From positions 167,600,334 to 167,627,918 of the forward strand of contig CM044488.1 of NCBI GenBank assembly GCA_024364805.1: a stretch of 27,585 bases of DNA. Reading direction: 5' to 3'. Under the pieces are notes generated by a model. The model made no database searches. It was not told the DNA's origin and worked only from the letters and a program-made list of their open reading frames with translations. Positions 1 to 9,300 of the stretch are shown here, piece by piece (the first letter of the stretch is position 1; every line of letters starts with the position of its first letter). This DNA comes from Euprymna scolopes (Eukaryota; Mollusca; Cephalopoda; Sepiida; Sepiolidae). A program made the translations under genes and the position numbers.

Positions 1-230
1 AGTGGGTCAGGGGCATTACTTATTGCACACTCCTCGTATGATCGCAGGGTATGTAATTATTCAATAAATCATGCCAACATGGTCGAAGAATGTCAATTAC
101 TAACCAAAAAGTAGAAAGAAAATGAAAACCATTTTCATGTGATCTTTTCTTAAATTGTCTAATTTTGTCAAAATAACAATTGTAAAAAGAAAAAAAAACG
201 CTGAGCTATGTATAATTTTTGTTTTCTCAG

Positions 231-568
231 ATTCCACAAACAAATGCAACTTACCAAGAGGCTCAGGCTGATATGAATAGTGCTGCTGTTAATTTGAACC
301 AAGCTGCCAGCGACATTGTGACTTCATCTCGGGGAACACCCCAACAGTTGGCAGCATCATCTAACCGCTATGGCTATGCCTACAAAAGTTTTGTAGACAG
401 TGGTCTGGTCATGGCTGGAGTCACAAAGGATACAGATACTCAGACTCAAATTATTGGAGGTTTGAAGAGTGTGTCCACTGTGTCAAGCAAGTTACTTGTT
501 GTGGCTAAGTCTGTGTCAGCAGATCCTAATGCTCCTAATGCAAAGAATTTACTTACACAGGCTGCCAG
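231..568 (+). CDS. TLN: Talin exon a: rod bundle R6
   Basis: This internal exon of talin follows a pyrimidine-rich acceptor (tttctcag) and ends at a near-consensus donor (CAG|gtaagt). It encodes 112 full codons plus two bases of an Arg codon completed by the next exon. The peptide is rich in Ala, Ser and Val with amphipathic helices. It resembles vertebrate talin-1 rod R6 around residues 1198-1309 (recalled, not aligned by software): for example QLAASSNRY against QLAAASSRF, VSSKLLVVAKSVSADPNAPN against the human SSKLL..AK.LS.DP.APN pattern, and LLTQAAR at the end. Talin is a cytoplasmic adaptor linking integrin tails to actin; its rod bundles unfold under force and expose vinculin-binding helices. 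The open frame upstream of 231 is intron read-through, so there is no start codon here. Talin-1 versus talin-2 cannot be decided, and invertebrates commonly have one gene. Confidence 0.96.
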
Positions 569-2093
569 GTAAGTTCAGATTTAAAATTAGTTTTAAAAGG
601 GTTGCTTTTTTTTTTTTTTTTTTTTCTGGGTTGTTTTGAAACTGTTTTTGGGTATTATATGGAAATGCATTTTTGTCTTGAATATAAAGCATCTTATACT
701 GAACAAATTCATTAAAACCTATGTTAAATTTTATTTTTAATCTTCAAAAAGGTTTGATCACTCTGTTAAAATAAGGTTATTTTTATACTTCAAAACGTAT
801 TTCATTATAAATTTTTGTAATATGTAATAATTCATTGTTTTCGTATTGTCTAGAGTTATAAAATTATTAGGTAATTTCGATGTGGGTGTTATTGTGATTA
901 ATTTTTTGTGAGTGAAGTTTAGAAAATCAGTTACAAAGAAGACATCTTCTGAGACAACTGTGGTGGAGAATTCACTCTAGAATATCTTTTAACGCGTATT
1001 TATATGCATTTGGTTATGTGGTTAGTAGAACAATCTGGAATGATTTGAGAGTTAGATCTAATATCTACTATGATTTTTTTAATAGGTAGGGCTGGTGCTA
1101 TCCACCAGGTGATGACAAATGACTAACAGATCAAATTGTGAAGGAAGGGAAACCAGTGATTATACAGAATACAGACCATGCTAAATCAGTTGTTTCGTTT
1201 GCATATTCTAATAGTTACGTAAACTGGAATTGGAGCAGTCAACAGTTGGCAAGTGCAATAGAAATACACAATGAATAATTTGATTTTTTTTTTTTTTTTT
1301 AATTGGTTAAAGTCAATATCTCCAACCCACACATGGTTGAAAAGGAGTAGGTAAAAAAGGTACTTTGCAGTTTATGAACAGTGCAATTTTTTTAAAAGAA
1401 TTTTCAAGTTTAAAGATATTGTAAAACTGAATCTTATCAAATTGTTAAGTGAAAGTACAGAATAATGAACAAAACTTCTTCTTCCCCATTTTAACAGTGG
1501 ATTTCTAAATGTTATTTCAACACAGTCCATAAATTGCACAAATGCAAAAGAAAAATCATTAAAAAAATAGTTTGCTATTAAGTGTTGCACTATATTTTCT
1601 TTTTAACTTTTATATTCATGAAACTTGCCATACAGTGAATGTTTTTTCCCCTTGATTTGAACTTTTTCCTTTGTTTTAAAGTTTAAAATTTTTCCAATAA
1701 TTTTTTATATTTGATACTATATAATGACTTTTTAAATTATATTTTTCTGAATTTTTAACTTATTGTTAGCATTTTAACATTGGCTATTGAATTCATTTAT
1801 TCGTTTTTGTTTTTATCTCTTAATTTAATAGTAGTATTACACTTCAAATCATGACTATATTTTAACAATAATAAAATCTAATTCAACCCTTTTAGCCTTG
1901 TTTTAATTATTTCCCATATTCATTGAAATTGATGAGGGAAGTGATTAAAGTTTATACTTATATGAAATTTATACTTATATGAAATTTATCTAAAATATTT
2001 TTAGTGAAATTTGTTTTTGTTTGGAAAAAAGTTCTTTAAAAATGAATACAAAATTCCTGATCATTGGTTGATTGATCATTGTTTTTTCTGCAG
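569..2093 (+). other. Talin intron 1
   Basis: A phase-2 intron of 1525 nt, bounded by gtaagt and ttttttctgcag. It contains a T run at 607-625 and another at 1285-1300. There is a short duplication of the sequence atacttatatgaaattt near 1954-1988, just before the branch-point region. I see no coding exon and no recognisable transposon in it. Confidence 0.85.
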
Positions 2094-2187
2094 AGGAGTA
2101 ACTGACAGCATCAATCAACTGATTAACATCTGCACTGTATCAGCTCCTGGTCAAAAGGAGTGTGACAATGCTCTTCGGCAAATACAG
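2094..2187 (+). CDS. TLN: Talin exon b: end of R6 and R6-R7 junction
   Basis: The exon is 94 nt long: one base completes the Arg codon of the previous exon, then 31 codons. The acceptor is ttttttctgcag and the donor CAG|gtaagc. The peptide starts GVTDSINQLINICT and contains APGQKECDNALRQIQ, nearly the vertebrate talin signature AVTDSINQLI..C...APGQKECDNALRELE. This signature follows the last R6 helix and leads into R7. The frame through both neighbouring exons is uninterrupted. It ends in phase 0, so the following intron can accept phase-0 cassettes without a frame change. Reading past the donor gives a lysine-rich, non-talin peptide and a stop, which confirms the donor choice. Confidence 0.96.
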
Positions 2188-2545
2188 GTAAGCAAGAAAA
2201 TCAGACTTCAAAAAAATCATATATATATTATGAGTATCAAACCAGTTGATTTGAATACACCTTCATGTAAAATGGTGTAAAACGTTTTATGTATAAAAAA
2301 AGAACTGAACAGTTTTGGGAATTATTTATTCTAATAAGTTTACATTGCATTAAATTCAAACATTTTATTATAATTTTTGGTTCCATAATTAAAAAGTAAT
2401 CAATGCCATTTTTTTTCAATAACAATTCTGTTTCAAATGCATTATATATTTTTTTAAATCGAGATCAAAATATGTTTCTAATTTTTTTAAGATGAGGATT
2501 GATTGCTGTTCTCAACTTGAGTTTTATTTTCACAACGATTCATTT

Positions 2546-2639
2546 GATGTAACCTCCAGCCCTCTTCAGGTGTATCTTGCTGGACTCGAGTTTAGAACTC
2601 TATATAAAACACACCTGAAGAATGTTGGAGGTTACATTG
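2546..2639. repeat. Foldback (MITE-like) repeat, copy 1
   Basis: The left arm 2546-2575 (gatgtaacctccagccctct then tcaggtgtat) is nearly the reverse complement of the right arm 2610-2639 (acacctgaag followed by aatgttggaggttacatt). The loop is about 34 bp. The left arm also matches 8700-8730, so this is a dispersed family and not a single hairpin. There is no coding capacity. I did not see a clear target-site duplication. Confidence 0.75.
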
Positions 2640-3465
2640 ACCAAAACATGAACATAACACTAACAAACAACCATCAATATTTAATTTTGTGTTTTAATAT
2701 GTATAAGTAACCCACTTTTTTAATATGTATAAGTAACCCACTTTTGAACACAGCAGAGACTTTGGTTTTATTTTTAGTTCAATGAAACATCTAGTACAAA
2801 AGGGGAATAATCCAGTTGTGTACTTTTATTTTTAGACGTCGTCTTTGGCTATTTCTGATTTAGATCTATCCCTCTTCAAGTAAGAATGAATTAGTGGATT
2901 TAGAGGGGTATCCTTATGATATCATAATTACATAAAAATCACTTATCAACTCCAGTCAGTCACAAACATCTAATTAAAAGCTTACATGCATGTATAAATT
3001 ATTTTTCTAACTTGATAGAAAAAAAAAAGAATTTAACCTGATAAATTCAATGAAAATTTAATACAGTTAAGTAAACTCCTATTTTCCCAGTATTTTTTAA
3101 AAGCCCTTACAAAAATAAATCTGAGTTCATAGTTTTAAAGACATTAACCTATTTATAGTACTGTCTCTGGATTAAATGTTGATCCTAATTAGGCTACTCT
3201 GTATGAAAATGAAATAAAAACCAAAAAAGGTATTGCAACTACCTAATATATTTCTTTACAGTTGTAGATATGGTTAACTAGATATGATATGAAATGAATT
3301 CTTAAGTTTAGGTTTAAATAATTTTTTTAATGGGACTATTTTAATTTTCGATGGTAAGATGAAGATGACATAATTCATTTATCAAAGGAGAAATAAATGT
3401 TGTATTTTATCAATTTTATCCTTCTAAAAAATAATGTACTACACAATTACTGATCGTTTTTTTTT

Positions 3466-3658
3466 GTAATAGTTATATATTATATGTAATAGTTATATAT
3501 TATATGTAATAGTTATATATTATATATAATAGTCATATATTATATATAATAGTCATATATTATATATAATAGTTATATATTATATAATAGTTATATATTA
3601 TATAATAGTTATATATTATATAATAGTTATATATTATATGTAATAGTTATATATTATT
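3466..3658. repeat. AT-rich minisatellite, 20-bp and 18-bp units
   Basis: Six tandem 20-bp units of the form RtaatagtYatatattatat run from 3466 to 3585. Three 18-bp units lacking two bases follow (3586-3639), then a partial unit. Variants are grouped: gtaat units first, ataat with a C substitution next, 18-bp units last. This fits local expansion by slippage or unequal exchange. Confidence 0.93.
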
Positions 3659-4014
3659 AGAACAAATTGTTTAATCTAGCCAAAGTCTAACATAGCACCA
3701 TTTAAAGAAATAACTGAATGAATTAAAAGAAAATTAATGGTAATAAAAATTAATTTATAAGTACATACATGAGATCTATCAGATGAAATATTAAAGATAA
3801 TTTGATATATACTTCATATGCTATATTCTGTGAGATTGTAGATAATTTATATGTATGTATGTATATGCAAGTTTTTTTTTGTTTTTTTACAACTTGAAAT
3901 GAGATTATTGGTTAAAATAATTGATTCTTAAATAGAAACATAATAAAAAAAAAAAAAAGTTGATGATTTTACGTGTAAGGATGTTTGTTTATTCTATTTG
4001 TTTGAATATTTCAG

Positions 4015-4104
4015 ATGATGCGTAGCTTATTAGAAAATCCAAATGAACCAGTTAGCGACCTCTCATACTTCGAATGTCTTGATTCAGTGATGCAGATATC
4101 CAAG
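4015..4104 (+). CDS. TLN: Talin exon c: first helices of R7
   Basis: This is a 30-codon, phase 0-0 exon after tttgaatatttcag and before AAG|gtgagt. It encodes the RSLLENPNEPVSDLSYFECL segment followed by DSVMQISK. The vertebrate counterpart has RELLENP..PI.DMSYFGCL and DSVMENSK, so about two thirds of positions agree. It spans the linker and first helix of bundle R7, which in vertebrates carries the KANK-binding face and brackets the inserted R8 bundle. The Met-Met at the start is internal codons, not an initiator. The last codon falls inside a helix, and the next recognised constitutive exon continues that helix (TLGDAM), so any cassette spliced in between would lengthen the helix. Confidence 0.96.
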
Positions 4105-5342
4105 GTGAGTAGCGCAAATGAGCATTTTTTTTTTCTTCTGGAATGCAAGGAGTGTCTCTTCTGATGCAGAAAGTTTGTATCTGTGAGAGGTGAGAGCCAT
4201 AACATGTTGAGTAGATTTAGAGGGATCTGAAAGACTCTGCTGGAGAGTGTGCAACAGAAATATGCAGTGAAATAAAGGTTTAAAATGGTCGACAGCAAGG
4301 GAAAATTGAAATTACATAAAGCAGGTGAAATTAAATTAAGGTGAATTAAATGTTACATAAAAAAAAAGAGGTGGAAGCAAATGTGTATCAAAAAAAAAAA
4401 ATAATGAGTTGAATCACTGTGTGTCATTAAGTAGACTAGCAAGATTTTTAAGTCCATAAAACTCACTAAGAAACATGAGATGCAGCAATAAAAAAAAATC
4501 TGAAGATGAGACAAGTTGTAACAAAACAAATACATTTTTAATCAATTGTGAAGATGGTTTGTATTCTTTTTTGTTAGGCATGCAAGACATCAAAATGAAA
4601 GAAGGTATCATGTACTCACCATGAGAGATATTCGCAAATGTATCCCCCATATAAAAATAAAAATGAGTTTTTGATACTGTTGAAGTATTTAAGTCTCGCG
4701 TTGATGATCTGGGGTTGATTTAACTTGAGTGGTATAAGTATGCAGATGGTTCTAATGTTGGTAGTGATGTTATTTGCACATGCAAGTTTTATTCCTGAAA
4801 CACCTGCATTAAGATCAAAGGCAAAAGAGCTTGTATGGGAGTAGAGAGAAAAAGAAATGGTGATGGTATGTAAGAGAGGTTGGTTATTGGTTGCTGCATT
4901 GTTCAGTACTTGTAACAATATCGTGTAGAATAGGTTGTTGTTTTTTTTGTTGTTGTTTTCTCCTTTCTATTTCATTGACTAAATACTATTTTATCACCCA
5001 AATTCTTTCAAGTGAAATAAAATGTTGCCATTTTTATTTACATTTTTTAAGGAAGTATTTTCTCATAATTGAAGTCATTTTCTTAGGAAATTTTGAATCA
5101 AGGAAGAAAATATTTATTGAATTTCTTGATTTCTTTTCTTCTTAACATTTGCAAGTGATTAACTTATATAAATCTTTTTTTTTTTTTTTTTTAAAGGTCA
5201 ATATGCTGGTTAAATAAACCAACTAACCATTTGTTTTTGTTTAAGTTATAGAAGAACCTTTCATGGTGTAAATTTCTCCAGCTTTCCTGAACACTAGTTA
5301 AGGTTAATATTAAATGAGCATTAACTGACATGTAGATATGCT

Positions 5343-5344
<2 letters not shown>

Positions 5345-5384
<40 letters not shown>
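5345..5384. repeat. 40-base T homopolymer
   Basis: An uninterrupted T run. It could be the poly(A) tail of a minus-strand retrocopy, but no matching body is evident on the expected side. Its exact length is likely unreliable in sequencing. Confidence 0.9.
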
Positions 5385-5573
5385 CAATCTAGCAAATTTC
5401 GTCTAACTGACCAATCTCTATTTTCAATTTATATAGGTAGTGTAATTATGGCTTTATTTTCTTTGTTGGTTTCATTTTTCTTCTCTTAGTGAATTTTTAT
5501 TTCATTAAAATTTTCATCAAGTAAAATGTTTATCATTTGCCATTTTCTTGATGCACATTTCATTCATCTTCAG

Positions 5574-5597
5574 ACATTCTCATCTAAAGAACTGCAG
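5574..5597 (+). CDS. TLN: Candidate 24-nt talin microexon (8 codons)
   Basis: The segment is flanked by a strong pyrimidine-rich acceptor (catttcattcatcttcag) and a near-consensus donor (CAG|gtaaga). It encodes TFSSKELQ without a stop. It is phase 0-0, matching the intron it lies in, so inclusion would keep the talin frame and add eight residues between QISK and TLGDAM in the first helix of R7. A TGC lies about 19 nt before the exon. UGC near the 3' splice site is the known recognition feature of SRRM3/4-dependent neural microexons. Nothing shows use: splice sites of this quality also occur by chance in introns, and the sequence has no vertebrate talin counterpart that I know. Confidence 0.45.
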
Positions 5598-5877
5598 GTA
5601 AGATCTAAAGTAAAAAAAAAAAAAATTAGTTTTTAATTTAGTTTTTATTGATCAACTTCTAAATGTTACCATATTTTTAAATGCCTTTTTCATATGCTTT
5701 CTTATTCCATTTAAACAAAAACATTAAATCTAATGCCATTTTCATACTTTAAGATTTTTTTTTATTTCTCTATTAAAAGAACAAATTACAAAATACATAA
5801 GTTGTTTGCAGCAAAAAAAATGTTGATAGTTACTGTAAAATTCTAAATTCAAAAGCTGACATCAGAAATGTACAAAA

Positions 5878-6005
5878 TGACATTAATTGGTTCTTGTCCA
5901 GAATTCTCCCATATAAAAAAAAAAATCTGTATGATGAATATGCCTATAACAGATAGAAAATGTCATCAGATAAATTGATCAAGAAGTTTTATTTTTAACT
6001 AAAAA
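5878..6005 (-). repeat. AT-rich dispersed repeat, copy 1
   Basis: Read on the minus strand this has aaaataaaacttcttgatca, then a ctgttatagg motif, and ends with gggagaattctggacaagaa. The same order occurs on the + strand at 9165-9300 and in part at 8466-8610, and on the minus strand at 8925-9025. The LINE inserted just beyond its 5' side. There is no coding capacity; it is likely a non-autonomous element of unknown class. Confidence 0.65.
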
Positions 6006-6484
6006 ATAAAAATCAGTTTTATCCGCTTTGTTGAAGTGGGGCATCAGAATACACCGATTGCCACCCACTCACCCCTCTGCAGAGGGTAAACGTCCCTCAA
6101 TGGGGCCACCTGTTAGCTGTGGGTGGCGACCCATAATGGATTGGGACGGGATTCTGGTGGTTAAGTGTATTTAAGGTCATGGTTAAGTACCACCACCTCC
6201 CAACACTCCACTTCGGCCCTTACCTAGGCTAGAGAGGCTCGATCAGATCAACCAGGTGGTCAGGTCAGTCCCTAACATCTACTACCACAGAAATTTACCC
6301 AAAGTACAAAGATCAACATACAACTGTGGATAAAGAACGTAAGCTAAATTTATCTCCATCCTTGGAAAGATGAAAGATAAACAAGATCCTAACAAAAGTA
6401 GGAGATGCTGGCTGAGGTTCAATCGACATGTGAAGATCATTAACTCAAACATGGCTGAAAACAAATTTATTTGTCCACATAGAT

Positions 6485-7150
6485 TTTCCCCCACAAGGAA
6501 GTATTCTGTCTACAACACTATTTTCAATAAAAATAAATGTTATAATAAAAAACTTAATACCTACAATTGACAGTGCTCTCTACATCGATGACTTTGTCAT
6601 CAGATACAGATCCTCCCATATCTAAACAATAGAAAGAACCTTATAATCAAATCTAAATAGAATAAATAACTCGGCTATAAACAATGGCTTCAATTTCTCA
6701 AAAACCTAAACTCAGTGCGTTCATTTCTGTTCGTTAAGAAAAATACATAACCCTCAAACTAGAGGGAAACAGAATACCAGTCGTCAACCAATACAAATTT
6801 CTCTGTCGTGTTCGATAAGAAATTAAATTTTGTACCCCACATGATTTATCTAAAAAAGAAAAAGCAACAAACCCCTCCAACTCCTTCGCGTAGTCACTCA
6901 AAGTGACTACGCGATAATTACAAAGTGACTACTACAATAACTAATCAACAAGCCCTTATAAAATATATAAATACCTTATCAGATCCCAATTAAACTATGC
7001 TAGCTTTATCTATAGATCAACCAGAAAGTCATATCTGCAAAAATTAGACCCGATTCACCATGAAAGCTTAAGACAAATTTTAGGAGCTTTCAGAACATCT
7101 CCAATTGATAGCCTATTTGTAGAAGCAAATGAAACTCCACCACAATTATG
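6485..7150 (+). pseudogene. LINE reverse transcriptase remnant (palm and thumb)
   Basis: The frame at 6485-6605 reads FPPQGSILS at 6488-6514 and then the catalytic YIDDFVI box at 6581-6601, where YxDD carries the two metal-binding aspartates. A stop follows shortly after, and the next part (FCSLRK, then VPH..YLKKK) is spread over different frames. At about 6996-7145 the thumb/connection segment is readable: RKSYLQKLDPIHHESLRQIL and then GAFRTSPIDSLFVEANETPP, a signature of jockey/I-type elements of molluscs and arthropods. The 10-bp piece aagtgactac is repeated near 6902 and 6923. The catalytic box survives, but the domain is broken by several stops and shifts. Confidence 0.85.
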
Positions 7151-7439
7151 AAAAAAAACCCAAAAAAACTAGCACTACAATACTGTATAAAAATCTAACC
7201 AAGCATATGAAAGCATTTTCAACCAAAATATAAAGAGCTATTTGAAAAGAAAAAAAAAAACAATAAAACCATTTGGATTAAGAATGGAATCTACACTTAA
7301 ATTAAAATTCCCATTTCAAACATACACAGCCATATAATCCTGAATGTTCGATAAATCTTAATTTTAAAGGATTTATCAAAGCAGAAATCCATCCAAGCAC
7401 CTATTAAGATGAAATTTACAACATCCTCTTATAATATCC

Positions 7440-8150
7440 AAAATACCACCTTATATATTTGGTTAGATCCAAGGACAATGAAAAGACATCTTGTGCAACA
7501 GTATCTAACTTCAAAACCTTTAAAAAAAAAAGAAAAGCTCTACCAACAGAAAGCTCAATCTTTACAGCAGCAGCAGTGCATGCAATAAAACTAGAACTTG
7601 ACATTATCTCAAACAATAATTATCAAAAATTCATTGTACTTTTAGATTCGCTATCGATATTAACATCACTACAAAATAAAAACTTTGAAAATCCCCATCA
7701 TAAAACTTCTATGTAAACTAAACAATATATCCAACAATAAAGAAATTCTTTTATGCTGGATCCCGAGCCACAGAGGAGAAAAAGGCAATGAAAGAGCTGA
7801 CAAAGCAGTCAAATCTGATCTCAAATTAACCCCTGAAAATCTCCAAATTCCATGTACAGATCTGAAACCAAAAAAAAAAAAAGATTTTTCTAAAAAAAAA
7901 ATGGCAATAAAAATGGTACAACAGCACCCAAAACAAATCATTTCAAATTAGACCCAAGATAGATAAATATATCTCTGCCCTCACAAAATCCAGGAAAGAA
8001 CAAGTTATCCTATCCCGGCTCCGCATAGTGAACACACGCCTTTATTCTGAACAAAGAATTACAACCAAAATGTAACACATGTCAAACACGTCCTTATGGA
8101 ATGTGAAACACTTAAGAACCTCAGGAAGTCATTTTGTCTGTTGTATCTTC
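7440..8150 (+). pseudogene. LINE RNase H and C-terminal Cys remnant
   Basis: Two overlapping frames encode most of an RNase H fold. The first (from about 7462) has SKDNEKTSCA, LPTESSIFTA and LLDSLSIL; the second (to about 7870) has CWIPSHRGEKGNERADKAVK. A frame change falls near 7690. Of the four usual acidic residues, the first Asp (DGSK, here VRSK) and the Glu (TAEAHA, here TAAAVHA) are lost, while the Asp of DSLSIL and the final Asp of NERADKA remain. Downstream, RLRIVNTRL and a CNTC pair at about 8010-8090 recall the C-terminal zinc-knuckle region of such ORF2 proteins. The domain is catalytically dead. Confidence 0.85.
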
Positions 8151-8465
8151 ATATACATTGCTATCCAAAAGTAATATGAAAAATATATTTAATATAGAAA
8201 ATATCTTTCAATTCCTAATAGAGCTAAAAATATATCAGATCTGAATGAAGAAAAATAAAGAATCTCAACAAAAAAACATAATTGACCTTAAATAACCCGT
8301 AAAGGTTGATAGGTTAAAAAAAAAAATCAATTTTATGAGTAAGCGAGAAGAAAGACTGTGTTGCATTACCATCTTGAAGAAATAAGGGGAGGTAACTTGA
8401 CACTTGATCAAACTTGCAGGATCAGCCTTGTAACGTCTTAATCGCTTAAAATTATTTTAAAATGT

Positions 8466-8620
8466 TCTTTATTTAAATAAAACTTTGATTGGTTTATGTA
8501 ATTTTTTTAAATATGATCTTTTTGTTATGTCACAGGTATGTATATCAAAAATGTTTCTGTATTTTTTTTTTGGGGGGGGGGGTTATACATACGGTGAATT
8601 CTGGATAATTAATAACAAAA
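8466..8620 (+). repeat. AT-rich dispersed repeat, copy 2
   Basis: It contains tttaaataaaac, then aaatatgatctttttgttat, then gtcacaggt, and ends at ggtgaattctgg. This matches copies at 9165-9300 and, inverted, at 8925-9025 and 5878-6005. An 11-base G run (8572-8582) sits inside it. Confidence 0.65.
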
Positions 8621-8694
8621 TAATTTTCTTACAATTTCATTCTTTACCGTTTTTATTCTGACTCCCTGTAGTCATTTTATTGCTCGATTACGTT

Positions 8695-8850
8695 TCAACT
8701 GATGTGACCTCTGGCCATCTTCAGGTGTATCGGTCATCAATAGTGATGCTTTTTCTGTATCCAATGTTGCTTAATTGTTTTGATGTGTGCTAATGTTTTT
8801 GACGTTCTATATGGATGAGCAATATATCTGAAGATACAGAAGAAATGAGT
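8695..8850. repeat. Foldback (MITE-like) repeat, copy 2, decayed
   Basis: The left arm (gatgtgacctctggccatct then tcaggtgtat, 8700-8730) matches the left arm at 2546-2575. A decayed right arm (atatatctgaagatacag) is near 8822-8841. It is a second member of the same small foldback family. Confidence 0.6.
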
Positions 8851-8924
8851 AAAAAACATAAATAGCATCGATGAGGATTATAAAAAAATGGTTATTGTTC
8901 ACATTCCTTGTATATTAAAAAAAC

Positions 8925-9300
8925 AAAAATACAGAAAAATCTTTGTATCTGTGACAAAACAAAAATATCATATTCCAAAAACCACAGAAATTGATCAAAT
9001 AGTTTTATTTTTAGAAATAAAATTATTTTTAAGCAATTAATGGGAATCTGTAGGCATTACAGCATAGATCTCGCAAGTTTTCAATTATTGTTGAAATATC
9101 TTCCTTGATTTGAAGAACTTTTTCAAAATCATGTCACTCCTCCAATACTCATAAAATTTGATCGTTTTTATTTAAAAATAAAACTACTTGATAAATATAT
9201 ATGATCTTTGAAATATGATATTTTCGTTTTGTCATAGGTTCACACATTGTACAGATCTTTACTTTTGCCTTTTAATATAGGGGGAATTCTGCACAAGAAC
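8925..9300. repeat. AT-rich dispersed repeats, copies 3 and 4, inverted to each other
   Basis: The segment 8940-9030 (ctgtgacaaaacaaaaatat onward to ttttatttttagaaataaaa) is an imperfect reverse complement of 9169-9265 (taaaaataaaactacttgat, then ttcgttttgtcataggttc). The + copy ends at gggggaattctgcacaagaa near 9280-9300. The spacer (about 9035-9160) has no recognised content. The pair could form a long hairpin in RNA. Confidence 0.65.

Larger units (their letters stand above)
2188..4014 (+). other. Talin intron 2
   Basis: A phase-0 intron of 1827 nt. It contains a foldback repeat (2546-2639), a 25-bp tandem duplication at about 2693-2742 (unit containing atgtataagtaacccac), an AT-only minisatellite (3466-3658), and otherwise AT-rich unassigned sequence at 2750-3460 and 3660-4000. 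No exon was recognised in it. Confidence 0.85.
6023..8321 (+). mobile_element. I/jockey-type LINE (non-LTR), internally deleted, with TSD
   Basis: This non-LTR retrotransposon copy is bounded by a 15-bp near-identical target duplication: aaaaatcagttttat at 6008-6022 and aaaaatcaattttat at 8322-8336 (14 of 15 match). The 3' copy overlaps the end of the A-tail. A GC-rich 5' block (6023-6300) is followed by about 180 bp unassigned, then the 3' half of a reverse transcriptase, an RNase H domain, a Cys remnant, a short 3' UTR and an A run. ORF1, the endonuclease and the first half of the RT are absent although the GC-rich 5' end is present, so the copy is internally deleted rather than simply 5' truncated. 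RT followed by RNase H points to the I, R1 or LOA-like groups. It is inactive. Confidence 0.88.

Noticed and set aside
3466-3658. CRISPR-like array
   Set aside because: The units are directly tandem with no unique spacers, in a eukaryotic intron.
4011-4298. 95-codon minus-strand open frame
   Set aside because: It is antisense to talin exon c and adjacent intron.
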